Numbered from the stretch's first letter, positions 1-13,552 are shown. The stretch: 64,000 bases of DNA from Branchiostoma lanceolatum (GCF_035083965.1 NC_089732.1:3735383-3799382); one strand, 5' to 3'. The notes: generated from the sequence alone by a model not told the origin. Numbers and translations are program-made.

Positions 1-3000
1 TGCGGTTCGAGGCCGGCGTTGGCTCGGCTAAACTTCTGGACGACGTTGCACCATTCAGAGAGGTAAACCGTTCGTGATGAACAGCATGTACATTGTATAC
101 ATGATAGACTACTAGATGGAAAATACTGTAGATCACACCCATGAAAAGGCATGATGTTGTTGAAGATTCTTTAGAAACCAATGTCATGTTAGTGACGATT
201 GGTTCAATTCACCAACATGGCACCGGCATCACATAGATCCGCTTATTCATGGCAACAGCTAGATACATATTGTCAATATCACATCGTCAGAAACATGGCT
301 CAGTTGATTGACATTGATTTGCTGAGCTATGCCATGTTTCTGTGCCATACCTAAAACTAAAGCGAACTTTGTGTTGTTCATTGAGTCGGATTTCTGTAAC
401 ACCAATCTTGTATCTCCCCACCAGGTCGCGAAGCCGTGTATCCCGTGCTCTGCGCGGTGTGATGTGCTCGGCTGTGATCCTGACTGTGACGAAGACCAGA
501 CGTACGTGCATCAGGTCCGACTGACGGGGCTGCACCTGTCACCAGTGTTATCTGTACAGGACTCCAACACTACCGTACAGGCTGTGTACTACCTCACCGT
601 CAGGGCAGTGGCCGGTAAGGCATCGTTCAACCTTATCTACTGTAAAGTTGTGGTATTCATATCTTCATAACACTTATGTCATATATACAAATGTATTAGT
701 GTTTTTTTCATCAATCACTGGCATACATGTAGTTATTGTGGACTAGCTGGACATCAGATATTGAACCGTGTAATTAGTCTCAATACTTAAGAAATAGGAA
801 GCTTAAGTAACGTGATGTAGATGGTCAAGGTTTTTCACGTTAACTAGAGCAATGTCAGTTTAGCAGCTATATTAGTAAAACGGACTGATCATATTCCTGG
901 TAAAAAGAACTGAGTGTAATGACCATTCTTTTAACATATCAAACCTATTCTGTTACTTACGTGACGTTGGCGCATTTCAGCAGCCGCACAGTTGCCATTT
1001 AAAAGACCAAATGTATGATACAACAGCGCACATTTGTTTACACATTTCGCTAAGTTAAACGGCAGGAAATTTCTAAAAGAAGAAGAAACAAAAATATTTT
1101 AAACAAGTAACTTACCCTGTGATATTTTCGTGATCGCCAGGTTCTGGTAGGGCGGCCATCGCGTCGTCTAACGGGATCTACATCGACGTGACGCCGCCGG
1201 TCATAGAGAACCTCTTCCACGTGGACCTGTCCTGGTCGGCGGACGAGCCCACTAGCTACCAGGGGGACAACAGCACCATCGCTGTGTACTGGGAGGCCTA
1301 TGACACAGAGAGTGAGGTATGATATACCATTTATGCCTTACCATTCCATATCGAACCATACCGTACCTATTATATTATGCCAAGTGATGGAAGAAAGTAA
1401 TTTGCGTAAGTTTTGCCCAGTACACACTATAAATAAGTACCATCGTCATAATCGCTTACTCTATAATCTAATCTAAGCATTGATAACATACTTAGATTCC
1501 ACTTAGTCATACAACGAGTTTTGTTTTACGAGATTTTGTTTTAAGGAGCAAACATTCTGGTAAATCTTCTCCTTGGTATTTTTTAAATGGCCATTGTTCT
1601 GTCAAACATGGTGGGAATCAATGGAAAGTGTATCTGTGTTGCAACTCTGTCATTTACAGGTAGTGGAGTGCCAATGGGCAATCGGCACAAGCCCTGGAGA
1701 AATGGACGTCCAAAACTTCACATCAGTTGGACCAGATCAAAACTTAGTCTACAGTGAAAGGTTAGAGGGAAAACTTAGCAACAGACAGACGTACTACGTC
1801 ACTGTGAGACTGGTCAACGGTGCTGGTCTGGTCAGCGAGAAAACTACAAGTGGTCAGTAATGGTTTTCAGTTGTGCTAATTTTCTTTTTGCTTGAGTGTT
1901 CAAGTTTCAAATACCTAGCTTGTGTCATACCAAGGAGGTTATACGTTGTAGCGAACTGGTTTTGACATTCATGACGTTTATGGGGTACTTTTGCCAACTC
2001 GGGTTTTCATTTAAATGTATTCATTGTCTATATATAATACTTTCTTCCTTTCATAAATATTGTACAGATCTGTGTAACTGACATCGATACTACTTACATG
2101 TATTAGTGTATATTTGCCTCCATTTTCGTGTTCCTTACTTAACATTGCCATCTTCATTCTCGCGACCTTGCTTCCTCTCTAGCGATCCTGTGTCATCTGC
2201 AGCTACTCCCGCGTTTAGCCCATTGCCTCCCACCATGGATGCTCTACATTAAAATAATGATAGAAATATTGAAAGAGCTGAATTGCTTTATATCCGTTTT
2301 GCACAGGAGTGACGGTGCTTTTGGATCCACCGGACACCAGCAGCAGCAACACGACCACATCCTGTGAACAGACTGTGGAGAAAAGTTCGACATTGAGAGT
2401 CGTGGGTGTGGATCTGTGTGGGGATCAGGAGAAGATTGACATCGCCTGGACCAGGGTGGAGGACGACTCCGTCAACAATTATAGTACGGTTCAATCTTGT
2501 ACCCTACTTATTTGCTTACTCAATCAAGATCGTTAGAAACTTTTCAAAGTTTCTTCCATAGGCTCTTTTCATCAATGGTGCTGCCTGGCTTCTCTTGTCC
2601 ACGGGCCTTAAGTTCATGAATAACTTCTAGTACGGACCTCTTTCTAACTTCAATATACCTCTTTACGACCAGGAAGGCTCGGAAGAGGAGTAAATGATAG
2701 TATATGTGTATGCCTACTATATCATCTTGACCGCACCATTTTCTTGGTGAATGCCTCCACACGCACACGAAGTCAAGCTAATCTCTTTTTACTTCTTTTG
2801 ATCTTCTTTGTTTTTCTTTGGAAGCAAATCCACCATGTACATAGCCAGAAATGCTTGTCACAAAGTGTACTTCATACATACAATATTCTTGCAGTGTTCA
2901 GTGTAGGGACCTTAGCCGACAACCCTGGTGACGTCATACCCCAGACACAGGTCGGGTATAACGAGTCGGGCTGGGTGCAGGTGCTCGAGGGGGAGCTGTC

Positions 3001-6000
3001 GTTTGGGAGGTCAAAGGTGAACATTTCGGACCTGCGCAGTAGGGCAGATGGTCCAAGCGTCAAGACACATCATAAATTCCACGTGGAACCTGGCAGGTGA
3101 AAGAATGTTTTGTTTGTTTCTTTCTTTCTTTATCCGTTTGTATATTCACTCCTTTCTTTCTTACAATCACAGTTCATTTAAAGTCTTTATAGGGGTTTTG
3201 CAGAATGAACCTCAGATTGTATGACATGGTATTTGTGCCCCTTTCCAGGACGTTGTTCACAAGGTTGACTGCTTGCCATGCCGGTCACAAGTGTGCAGAC
3301 ATCACCGTGAAGAAACGAACAATATTGAGTGAGTGCAAATATACTAGTACTTCATAAACATATATTTATACCAAATGTCACCAAGACAGCTTCTTTATGA
3401 TTTGATATTACCCATCTTCAACTTAATTAAGGGTAAAAGTTTTCAGCTCCAGGGACAGACATGTTTAATAAAGACTTCTCTGTGACACGATAGGGGCCCA
3501 GGATAAGCTGCTGACTTTCAGGAATGGCTCCAATGATGACATAGAGTTGGTGCATGGGCACGAGTCCGAGAACACGTCCGTCATCATAGCAAAATTTCAA
3601 GGTAACTTCCTTGCATCCCTCTTATGCAGTACCCTTAGTATCTATTATATCAACCCCATCATGAATGCATGTTACATATTTTTAAACAAGACTAAGCCCC
3701 ATTTTCCTCCTAGACAAAATCAAATCCTAAAATAGGGGCTGGGGGATTTTACATACATGTGTCTCCATTATTATTCCGTAAGGGTTTTAGAAGATTTTGA
3801 GAGGCGATAGAAAATCAAGAAATGTTTATGATCGATCTATGCTGAGTCTGGCAATGTATCTTTCCCAGCAGGACAGGGAACTGGAGGTGTTGCAGCTGGT
3901 GTTCTCACTGACCATGACGTTTCTATGACGTACACTTCCGGTACGCCTTACATCACCAACCCGGCATTTACCATGCACCAGACGGACAGGTTCCTCAAAA
4001 ACAGGTACATTGAAATAATAGTACGGCGTTGCTGAAGAATAATGAAGTACAGGCATGCCTGACTGTGTGCGGATGGTGTTCAACAGTTCAGGTTCATGTC
4101 TGTTTATATATGTGTGTGGATGCTGCTCAACACCAAGGACAAGTGTGTTAACCTGAGTGTAGATGGTGTTCAGCACCAAGGACAGGTTTTTTAACCTGAG
4201 TGTGGATGGTGTTCAGCACCAGAGACAGACATGTTTGACAGTGCGTGGATGGCATTAAGCAGCAGAGGCGGGTTTCGCATCCTGTCATGAACAATTACTG
4301 GCCATCAGATCACAATCAATACATAGAATCAATGAATCTATCTATCATGCAGGGTGCGAAAAGGGTACGGTCAATCGTTCTTCCTGGCGTCCATCGGGGG
4401 TGACGAGGTCGACGCGCCGTTAACAGTCACCGTAAATTTCAACGATTCGGCACTACTGAGAGATGAGGTGCCAAGAGTCGTGTTTTGGGAGCCAGGTAAC
4501 TGCTTTCTTGAAGATCAAGAGTAAGATGCATATATATGAGTCCTAATACTTCATTGTGGACTTAAAGCCTGCATATTTTCAAGTATACAAAATGAAATTT
4601 TCGATGAAACTTCAGCTGTGGTAAAATACTTTATTTTAGAAAGTTAAATTTCTGAAGAAGTCCTGCTTTGGGAACCAGTTCAAATGTCTAACAAAACAAT
4701 TTCGTATTGTTTGTCAAATCAGTTCATACAATTAGCGAATCCCCTTTTCATGTTTTACACATGGACACCTCCCTTCCCTTTCTTATTTGTCATATACTTG
4801 CAACACATTGTATTCAAGAGATAATTGATTCCACAAATATCCTACTGTTTTGTTCATGTCGCGTATGACTTATGGTAAATTTGCTCCCTACTGTTGCACA
4901 TAGAGTCTGAAATTTGGAGGGACGTCCACGGCACCTGTACAGACAGTCCTGGAGCGGTGAACTACAACTGGGATGAGGGACATTTTACTGTCAAGGTAAT
5001 CACTATTTGCCAGTTTGAGCAACTTTTTTACACTCGTGAAATGCCAACAATTAACAAATACATTGCATGCCAGGCTGACGCCAAACACGAATTTGTACAT
5101 CATATTTCTAGTCATAACCTTAAGCTGTGACAGTTTAGTAACCGATTTGCATTGTACCTACCGTTGCACAGCTCGGCTCGCTTCCCAATGGCCACTTCTT
5201 GCCTAGCAGGCTAATGACCAATCATGTATAACGATTATGGATGTTCCATTCAATTATGAGCTTAAACCATCGCCACAATCGTCATCATCATCATCTAAAA
5301 ATGTCTTTCATACCCGGAACTCTTCTAGCATCACCCCTAGGTTTAAGCTGTTTTAATGATAGGCCTGTTTCTCACTCTCTAAGTTCATCTGCGTCATCCA
5401 AAGTATGGGTTTCAGCGATTGGGACAAACAGCCTTATTTTTCAACATCTATATAAACGCAACTTCCTCTCCCCCCTCAGCTTTGCTCCACCACGACAGCA
5501 CAAGGCCATCGCAGCCGTCGCAGTGAGCAGCGTTACTTCTCGGGCTCGTCACAGTTTGCTGTCGTCATCATCAACGGCACCTTCCAAAATGAACCGCCTG
5601 CCCTACTGTCTCCACTGCGCATGTCCATGGGAGAAGATGAGGGAACTCTAACCACTCAGCTGGTCGCCACAGACCCGGAAGATGACGACTTGGTCTTCCG
5701 ACTGAATGAACAACTGGTAGATGTTATTTTTTCTTGCTTTCCTTGATTCTGTTTCCTTCTGTTTTATCTTGCTTTGTTTTTAGTCTACCTTATTTCATTC
5801 TATTCTGTTACAATCGGCTCCTATTTCCTGATGACAATTCTAGTGTGTTAAAGGAGTGTATTGTTGCAAAAATAGTCAACGTAAGATGATATCATCATAT
5901 CTAACGTATTTTTTAACAACATGGCGCACATAGTACGTATATCAATCGTTCTAATTTGATGTGTGCAAATGTAGCTCAAACAATTTTCCACTAATGCCAT

Positions 6001-8005
6001 TTCAGCAGAACACTGGTGATCTGGTCGAATTAGACGAACAAGGCACGCTGCGGTACAAACCAGCTCTCGACTTCTCGGGCTCCAGAGAAATCCCTATAAC
6101 AATCTCCGAGTCACGTGTGGACAGCAATCCTCTCCTCTCCACCACCCTGACCATCGTCATAGACGTCGGGGACGAAAACGACACGCCGCAGCCGATTCTA
6201 GTCCACATGGGAGAAGAGAAGCTACAGGGAGCCGGAATCCTCCGCCTGACGGTGGAAGAAAACCATCCTGAGAACGTCGACTTTAAGGTGCTGAGGTTCG
6301 TGGCAGGATCCTATGACGTCGATGCCTACGATGCGATGACGCTGCACATCAAGGCACCTTCGAACGGCACTATTGCGGTCGGCAAGCACGTGAAGGACAT
6401 CACGTTCAAGGAACCAAACTGCACGATGTCTGTGGCAGCGAAGATACGAGAGTGGACGGATGTCTTCAACAAGTCCTGGGCCGGCCCTGACATCCCCTAC
6501 CCGTGTGGTATAATACTCCCGCACCCACCAGATCTCCTGAACTGGGCTGTTGCCGCTGTAACCTACACTCCAGACCAACACTTCTTTGGGGAGGATACAG
6601 TGAAAATCTACGCTGAAGATGCGTTCGGCGCGAGGTCCAAGCTCGTCACTGTAGCCATCCACGTTCTTGCAAACCCCTGCCTGAACGGCGGAAGATGTGT
6701 TGGACCTGAGAGCGATCCTGATTGCCAACACCAGTCGCGCAGTGATGGTTTCCATGACTACACGTGCAACTGCACAGTGGGCTTCGAGGGAAGGTACTGC
6801 GAGATCAACCCTAACGACTGCGTACCCGACCCGTGTCCGAAGAACTACACATGTATCGACCAGGTCAACGGCTATGTCTGCCACTGCGAGCCCGGCTGGC
6901 CCTGTAACGGACTGACGCTGGGAGAGATCGTGGGGATCACAGTCGGCTGTCTTGTTGCACTGATCATCCTCATCGTCATCTTCAAGTTGTGGACGAAGAG
7001 ACGGGGGGAGGCACGTAAAGTCGCTGACAGCCCGTAAGTATACTGTATCTACCTTATCTACACTTGGAAACCCTCAGCACATTGGTGGCTGACAGGACCA
7101 CGTGGAATATCTACCTTATACGTTGGTCCCTTATGATTAACCATGTTTTATAGGTCGTGGGAGCAATGCATATGCTACAGTGGTATAGCAGCTGTATCTA
7201 GTCCTGGAACTCTTTTAGCATTACCCCTTTATACCTGATACTTGGTCCAAGCTGTTCTAATGACAGGCCTGTTTCTAACTCTCTACGCCCATTTGCGTCA
7301 TCTAAAGTATGGGCTTCAGCGATTGAAGCAGCTTAATTTTCATGCATATCAATATCTCTTTTAACTTCAGGGCAGGGAGTCGGGTTGAACTTCATGGTGG
7401 ATCACCGGTGCCACCGGGAGCGTTCCTGAACCCTGCCTACGAAACCATGAACGTTACCGATGGAAAGATGAGCTTCAACAAAGTGAAGGAGGTCTGGAAG
7501 GAGGTAGAGGAGGTGCAGTTCCGTCAAGTGGTAAGCATGTATTAGGCATTTTCAGTCACGTGAATGTGACGTCATTTAGAGTCAGGAATAATTTTTGGTT
7601 AAAGATGTGTTCCAAGTCATTATGAGGAGAATGATCTCTATGTGAGAGCCTACCTGGTTCAACATAGCGCCCTTGATTATATAGCCATTTCCTCTATATT
7701 CTTAATGTATTCCACGACTTCGGATAGTCCGTGTACTATACGAAGAGTGAAAAGCCCTTCAAGTTACTCACTTGGCCCTTGCTCTTTGAACCCTTTCGAC
7801 GCAGGAACTCCAGGAAGCAACACCCAAGAAGATGGAGCGACCACTGCAACTCCCCCCATTGCCTGTGAAGCAACCATTGCCGCTCCCCTCGTTGCCAGTG
7901 GAGCGACCTCAGCCGCTCCCCCCAATAGCCAAGCCTCCACCGGATGAAGACTTCGGGTCTTTTTACAGCCTGCCCGGGAGTGTCACTTCTGAGACCGAGT
8001 TCTAA
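1..8005 (+). CDS. Large single-pass transmembrane protein with EGF-like modules, 3' part
   Basis: Fifteen exons link in frame: 1-62 (partial), 425-614, 1141-1316, 1660-1852, 2307-2483, 2895-3096, 3249-3328, 3494-3601, 3872-4004, 4353-4495, 4904-4995, 5480-5716, 6006-7033, 7371-7530 and 7805-8005, about 1060 residues in the window. The first modules carry the YYVTVR...G...S pattern followed by VTPPV, typical of fibronectin-III-like repeats in invertebrate surface proteins. Exons 12-13 have a cadherin-like part (ATDPEDDDL, VGDENDTPQP). Two EGF-like modules follow at about 6675-6905 (NPCLNGGRC, CNCTVGFEGRYC, then DPCPKNYTC). One membrane helix lies at about 6925-6993, followed by basic KLWTKRR. 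The cytoplasmic tail has NPAYE, an NPxY site of the kind PTB domains bind, and three PLPLP-like proline repeats suited to SH3 binding. It is probably an adhesion or signalling receptor, but I do not recognise a named orthologue. The N-terminus lies outside the window, and individual small exons could be off by a few bases. Confidence 0.82.
5312..5445 (+). repeat. Dispersed repeat, copy 1 (intron of membrane-protein gene)
   Basis: About 130 bases are clearly similar to 7202-7345 in a later intron of the same gene. Shared strings include GGCCTGTTTCT, GCGTCATC and TATGGG followed by TTCAGCGATTG. Both copies lie just upstream of an exon acceptor. Family not recognised; either a short interspersed element or an intron segment duplicated within the gene. 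Confidence 0.6.
7202..7345 (+). repeat. Dispersed repeat, copy 2 (intron of membrane-protein gene)
   Basis: Partner of the repeat at 5312-5445 in the same orientation, ending about 25 bases before the exon at 7371. No open frame. Confidence 0.6.
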
Positions 8006-8181
8006 AGGACTGTTTGGTCCGTTTGTGAAATGACTCAAGATTTGTGTCAATGATTTGCATATGTTTTCACGTGCCACGTGCATGTGTTCACTTTCCGCTT
8101 GCTTGTTATCATCATATAGAATACCAAGTCATATGCTGTTTGAAGATGTTTTTGGCATGTTTTTTTGACGGGTCTGTTATC

Positions 8182-8244
8182 AATAAACTGAAAGTCATTA
8201 CTTTTAAGTCGCAGCACTGGCCTCTTAGCTTCACTTATAATAAA
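8182..8244 (+). terminator. Polyadenylation signals of the membrane-protein gene
   Basis: AATAAA occurs at 8182-8187 and again at 8239-8244, about 180 and 235 bases after the stop codon at 8003-8005. Either could end the transcript. Assignment rests on position and the hexamer alone. Confidence 0.5.
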
Positions 8245-9464
8245 CATTTGTGAAAACACAATATCTAGCACCTGACGGCTCATACGATGGTTTTTGTTAC
8301 ACTGTACCTGCATATGTAGCACTATACTTCTCATAGTTATGCAAACTCAGCAGTTAGTTGGACGGTAATTAAATGCAAACCTTTGAGGATTTTGATACAT
8401 TACAATGAACGCAGTTGTAGTTGCAGTTGACGTCCTATTACTGTTGTCACAGTGATGTTTCAGACCGTGTATCCAATTTTGAATAAATCACGCTTGCTTT
8501 GGTGTGTCTGCATAGACTTGCATGTGATAGTCTTTTACTTTGAACTTAATATTGCCTTTCTCACTACAATATATGTAGTGTATAAGGAGAAATTCAAACT
8601 CTACAACTGGATAAAAATTCGGAAATCTCCGAATTTTTATCCAGTTGTAGAGTTTGAATTTCTCCTTATATATTGTTTACCTGGATGTCTAACCTTCACA
8701 AACAAATATATGTAGTGCTAAATGTATTACATTCGAAAGAGTACTAATATAGTGTATACTTAAAACTAGTACTAAGTTAAAAGGGCGTATTACATAAATA
8801 TAGATATTCAAATTATGTATGAATGTATACATAGTCTTAAATCAACAGTATCATTTTCAGTAAATGTTGGCCTTACACTTGGAAAGACTGACATGATACT
8901 TTAATAGTAAATGTAAGAGATCAGTTAAAAAGCCACAATTCATATCACATTGTATCATCTCACAAACTATATATCATACATATATAGACAATACGTGGAA
9001 GCCCAGTCAGCGGCATTATCGGTATAGGTCATCACATGTTAACAACAATACATCATCACTATACAAAAAGAATACATAAATGAAACACAAGTTCTGCAGA
9101 GATGTCAAGCAGGATTCTAGCGGGGCTTGTTTTCACTTTTAGCAACAGTTGAACTTTTAATCAGGAAGGCTGACACTCACCCATGGAAACGCCTGGGGCG
9201 ATCAACGTCACAGCCTAGTCGCGTACGTCACTCCCGGTTGGCATTGTGGCAGAGTTTTGCAGCTTGAACTTGGCCTTGCACGTCATCATCGTCATTATCC
9301 CAGATGACACCATCATGGGTAAAGTAGGGGGTGAGGTTCCGGGCTAGGGCGGGCAGGCCTCCAGTCTGGCACGGAACGACTCAACGGTGGGAACTGTCGC
9401 AACTATGCCAGGCTGGGCATTCCAGGAGTCTTCCAGTGATGAACTGGTGCGAGGGAAAATGAGA
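8245..9464. other. Intergenic spacer without a gene
   Basis: Between the 3' end of the membrane-protein gene and the repeat element at 9465. Apart from the perfect foldback at 8581-8670 I see only AT-rich non-coding sequence with no exon-like segment. Confidence 0.6.
8581..8670. repeat. Perfect 43-bp inverted repeat (foldback)
   Basis: The left arm 8581-8623 is the exact reverse complement of 8628-8670, with a four-base loop. An RNA copy would form a near-perfect hairpin. A diverged piece of one arm (TCCAGTAGTAGAGTTTGAATT-like) recurs at 18800-18822, so it is a dispersed family and not a unique structure. The perfect arms suggest a recent origin or gene conversion between them. Confidence 0.85.
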
Positions 9465-9617
9465 TAATCTCTAAGCAGATGCTGTGGGTGTCATCCTAAA
9501 GTTTTCTGACCGGCCGGTTTTCTGACAGCCCTCCTTGAGAAGAAAGACTACCAGAAAACCCAGCCAGTGGGTCAGAAAACTTCATGATGTTACACCCCAA
9601 CATCTGCTTGGAGATTA
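9465..9617. mobile_element. MITE, TAATCTCCAAGCAGATG family, short copy
   Basis: The ends are inverted: TAATCTCTAAGCAGATGCTG on the left, and on the right the reverse complement TAATCTCCAAGCAGATGTTG. The centre is also palindromic (TTTTCTGACC against GGTCAGAAAA). At 153 bp with no coding capacity it is a non-autonomous DNA element. A longer member with the same ends is at 35323-35816. Confidence 0.75.
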
Positions 9618-10040
9618 CTTGTAACTGTGTGTCGTCTTCGTCACACGTGGCGTACTGCTGATGAAGCACTTCACCATTCAGAAACAAACAGACCTTTCAG
9701 AGAGAGGCTGAGCCAGCATATTATGAACGAACAACTAGTTGTAATGATGCTGATGCACATGCACGGCACAATGTAATTTCACGGTATACAGGAGCTCCTT
9801 TGTTGTAGTTTATAAAGTCTGTTTTCATTTGGACAAGGAGGTTTTATATAAAATCTCCTTGATTTGGACGAGTCGACTGGACACTTCATAAATACAAACA
9901 GTCTTAGTAAACTGCCTACCATACAGGCTAACGATGCACTATAAGTGATATAACTTACTTTAGACCTCGGTTCTTCTCTTGTCTCCTGTTTGTTGCACTT
10001 CGTCTCGACGTTATTGTTACAAAGTTGCAGAAATTAAATC

Positions 10041-10206
10041 TTCCCGCCAGTATGAGCTGACCTTTCACCTTCTTCGTCAACATCTCGGTACTTTCAAGTC
10101 TCGCGAGAGAAACTATCCAATCACAGCTTGTCTAACAAGGGCTTTCAATCAGTAACGAATCACGGGTGGTTTTACAAAGGTTGCACACGGTCCTTTTTAG
10201 CGGGAA
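10041..10206 (+). promoter_or_regulatory. ASF1 promoter with cell-cycle-type sites
   Basis: Upstream of the ASF1 start codon lie TTCCCGCC at 10041-10048 (an exact E2F consensus), the palindrome TCTCGCGAGA at 10099-10108 (a known core motif of housekeeping and CpG promoters), CCAAT at 10117-10121, and AGCGGGAA at 10199-10206 (a second E2F-like site in the other orientation). No TATA box is evident. E2F control is known for mammalian ASF1B, so the layout fits S-phase expression. None of these sites lies within the segment copied to the second ASF1 gene. Confidence 0.55.
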
Positions 10207-10432
10207 GTGAAAAACACATGAAAATCTTTTCTGAACTGTTGTAGCTCCGATTTATTCGTAAATTTATAGTTTATTCGCCACCAAAATTACACAGGAGAGC
10301 TCTAGTATCCAAGTAAGTATCTCAGCGACAAGAAACCTCACTTGGAGCCAGGAAAAGCGTCTTAAGCTCGTTTTAAAGGACTCGTTCGTCGCCAAGAAAA
10401 GGAGGGAAATTTGAGAAAATTTTCGGAACGCA

Positions 10433-13400
10433 ATGGCGAAGGTTCAGGTGAACAATGTGGTGGTGTTGGACAACCCTTCTCCGTTCTTCAACCCTTTCCA
10501 GTTCGAGATAACCTTCGAGTGTATAGACGACCTACCTGACGGTGAGAATCATTATTTGTGTGTTTTAACGTGTTGAAACGTATGAAAGCGTGAATGTATG
10601 GAAATGCATTTGCTTTGTTGCGCCCCCCTCCCCCTTTTTCTCCTGGGTCAGAAATTATAATTTGGGACAAATTTTCAAAATTAGTTGTTAGATGACCTTT
10701 TGGTAAAAAATAATGCCATCAAAAATGCGTTGACCCTGTATTCATGCTGTTGATACTATGATTTTATATATTAGGTAGAAGTTGATAGAAATTTCATAAC
10801 GAAATTACAGGATGATCTACAACTTATAAGTATGAGTGTGACATGAGTTATAATTCACCAGGTTGTTATGCTTTGCTATAGAATTACATTGTACTACATT
10901 GTGACTCATGTCAGAAATGGGGATTGTCAAACCTTTGTGGAGGAAGATAAAGAAAACAAGAGTGTGGGTCAGGTGGTTAAAATGCAGCAGAACAGAAGAT
11001 TAGAAGAAAGCACTGAACAGTTTCTCTTTATATATATATTAGACAGAAATTTAATTCCTCTATTCACCTTTATATGTTTACAAGATTTGACTTAGAAACA
11101 TGCTACCATAACCTAACAAGCCAAATATAACTATGTATCACTTATGATAGTCTAATGTTTGATTTCTCCTGTATAGATTTGGAGTGGAAAATCATCTACG
11201 TTGGGTCAGCAGAGACAGAAGAGTATGATCAGGTTCTGGACTCCGTGTTGGTGGGACCTGTACCACCGGGCAGGCACATGTTTGTCTTCCAGGTTCGTTT
11301 GTTTTGTTTGTTTGTTGGACATCAGAAATGGTAACTTTGGCAGAAGTGTTAGCGGTTAAACTCGGAAATGCTTCAAGCTGTCTAAAAGCTATTGCAGACC
11401 CATACTCTATCGTCATCGATAAGTGCCATTGCTTCTGAAGTGTGTCCAAAGTTACTAAATCATGGCGAGGTTTTCCTTAAACGCGGGACTTCATCTTAGC
11501 AACCACCAATATCACGTAAACAAGGTTTATATCTACCAAACTAATACATAAAACTGTACGTGCACTGTCGTGCAGCAATGTATTCATGGTCCCTTTTTTC
11601 AGGCAGACTTTCCTTGGCCTCCAGCTTGACCACCACTAATGTAGTACAAATCAGTATTCAGACTGGGATTCGAACCCACATCTTGGACCGAAGCAAAGTT
11701 ACTCTCTACAAGGCAAATAGTAGTGGACAACGTCAAGCCAACTATACACACTTGCACCACATTTCAGAAAAGACGCTGTAGCCGCATAGTTCCGAACTTC
11801 CCATGTAGAAATTTATTTCGAGCCCGCAGCTGTCAGTGGTAACAGACTGCACTGTACGGCTCCAGATGTCTTGCTGAGGGACAACTGCGGTGTGAAAGAT
11901 GTCAGTTTGAGGAATGAATCCACTCTACTTTATATAGGTTTAACGGCGTTACTGTCTACTGTTAAATGTAATAATACATAAATGTCCCCCCCCCCCCTTC
12001 TCCAGGCGGACCCCCCAGACACGAGCAAGATCCCTCCCCAGGACGCCATCGGTGTGACGGTGGTCCTCCTCACCTGCTCTTACCACGGACAGGAGTTCAT
12101 CAGAGTCGGTTACTACGTCAACAACGAGTACAGCGACCCCGAACTCAGGGAAAACCCGCCCTCTGTTCCACAGTTCGACAAGGTACGTTTAGGAACTGTT
12201 TGTACCTTTAAACGCTTTTGCTCACCTGGCTTTAAAGAAACAGCTTAGTACAAAAGCAACACATTAAAGATTGACAAGTAGGTATGAGAATTGGTTTTTA
12301 AGTTGTTGTTTTTTTCAGTCTTGGGACTTTTTCAAAATGCTGTAGTGTAATTATGTTTTATACTAGGGCAACTCTTAGTGAAATGTTAGCCTCAATAGAA
12401 TATGAAGATAGGGTTCTTGTAACATATTTTGGTAACACCTCAGTTGCCATTACTAAAGCTTCAAGAATATATCAAACTGAAATGCCCTAATAGATTAATT
12501 CCAAAGTTGCAAAGAAACATCCTGGTGAACCACCTCATGTGACCAGGTTCTTAATTGAAAAAACATCAATATAATGATACATATGTATATCAGGTATCAG
12601 CTCCCCTCCCCAGTTTTTCCCCTTCATAGGTCAGACACTTTTTGTAACAGATATATCCTTTGTTTATAACTTCAGTTGCAGAGAAACATCCTGGCCAACC
12701 ACCCGCGGGTGACAAGGTTTCGTATCGACTGGGACAACAGTGAAGACCAGGAGAACAAACCTCCGCAGGACACACAGCAGCCACAGGAGGTCACTACCAC
12801 AGGGTTCGGCCCACCGCCAGGTACTTAAACGAACATTTCCTGTAGTAGACTTTTGTATCTACTTCTGATGATTTACAGTGGGTTTACTGCTTATGCTAGG
12901 GTCACATTTCCAATCCGGGGCCCGGCCGGGCAGTTTGCCAGAACGAAAAGTACGACATAGAAGACAACAAAAGATATAAACATAAAACTGGTTATTCATA
13001 AGCATGATCTGTGTATATTTCTTGATATGAATTTTTATTTTACGTTCCCGCAAACATCCCGGCCTGGCCCCGGTTTGGAAATGTGACCCTAGCATAAGTG
13101 ATGCAGGAGCTCACCACTACAGGGGTTGTTTAGCTAGGTACAGAAATTCATCCTTGTAACACACACTGCTATCTCCCTAAAGAATGTACTTGTCTTTGTA
13201 CATGCACTTGTACATTGGTGTTGCCTATATAGAAGGAGGTCAGCTGTTTTTGCTCCGAGGACTGGCATTATACTGTAAAAGGTTGTGTGCCAATAACACA
13301 TTCATTGTACTTGTTTTACTCAGTTGGTGCATTCAATTGTACACGGTCTCTTTTTGTCTCGATAAGTGGAAGACTAGTTGTTAGAAGGCTAAAACTGGAT

Positions 13401-13552
13401 TGAGATTCATGATGTTGTGTTTCCTTCCAATTGCAGCCATGGGTCAGTCGATGAAGCCATTCCCTGGTTGTGAGATGTCCAACGGTGCCAGCTCCTCCAA
13501 CCCCTCAGCCTTGTTATCCACCGACTCTAACTCAGGCATGGAGGTGCAATAG
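10433..13552 (+). CDS. ASF1: Histone H3-H4 chaperone ASF1
   Basis: Five exons (10433-10541, 11177-11292, 12006-12182, 12676-12820, 13437-13552) join in frame to a 220-residue protein. Its first 155 residues follow human ASF1A closely: [18 protein letters not shown] at the start, [38 protein letters not shown], and [15 protein letters not shown]. This is the immunoglobulin-like core that binds the H3-H4 dimer and hands it to CAF-1 or HIRA during nucleosome assembly in the nucleus. Aspartate 54 (in YDQVLD), needed for histone binding in the family, is present. The C-terminal tail is acidic and polar and ends SNSGMEVQ, with LLSTDSNS resembling the vertebrate LLSTD tail motif. The start was chosen for the match to all ASF1 N-termini. 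Intron 4 carries a MITE at 12890-13098. It is the template of the tandem copy at 16999-19566. Confidence 0.97.
11640..11760 (-). repeat. tRNA-like SINE remnant (weak)
   Basis: On the minus strand GGTTCGAATCCCAGTC (about 11660-11675) matches an RNA polymerase III B box. No convincing A box or cloverleaf is seen, so this is more likely a decayed tRNA-derived SINE in ASF1 intron 2 than a tRNA gene. Confidence 0.3.
12890..13098. mobile_element. MITE, CTTATGCTAGGGTCAC family, copy 1
   Basis: The element starts CTTATGCTAGGGTCACATTT and ends with its exact reverse complement. Inner parts (CCGGGGCCCGGCC against GGCCTGGCCCCGG) extend the inverted repeat to about 40 bp with few mismatches. It is 209 bp with no coding capacity and sits in ASF1 intron 4. 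A same-length relative is at 39382-39590. Confidence 0.8.

Noticed and set aside
6222-6884. 220-residue minus-strand frame
   Set aside because: Antisense shadow of the long EGF-containing exon of the membrane-protein gene.
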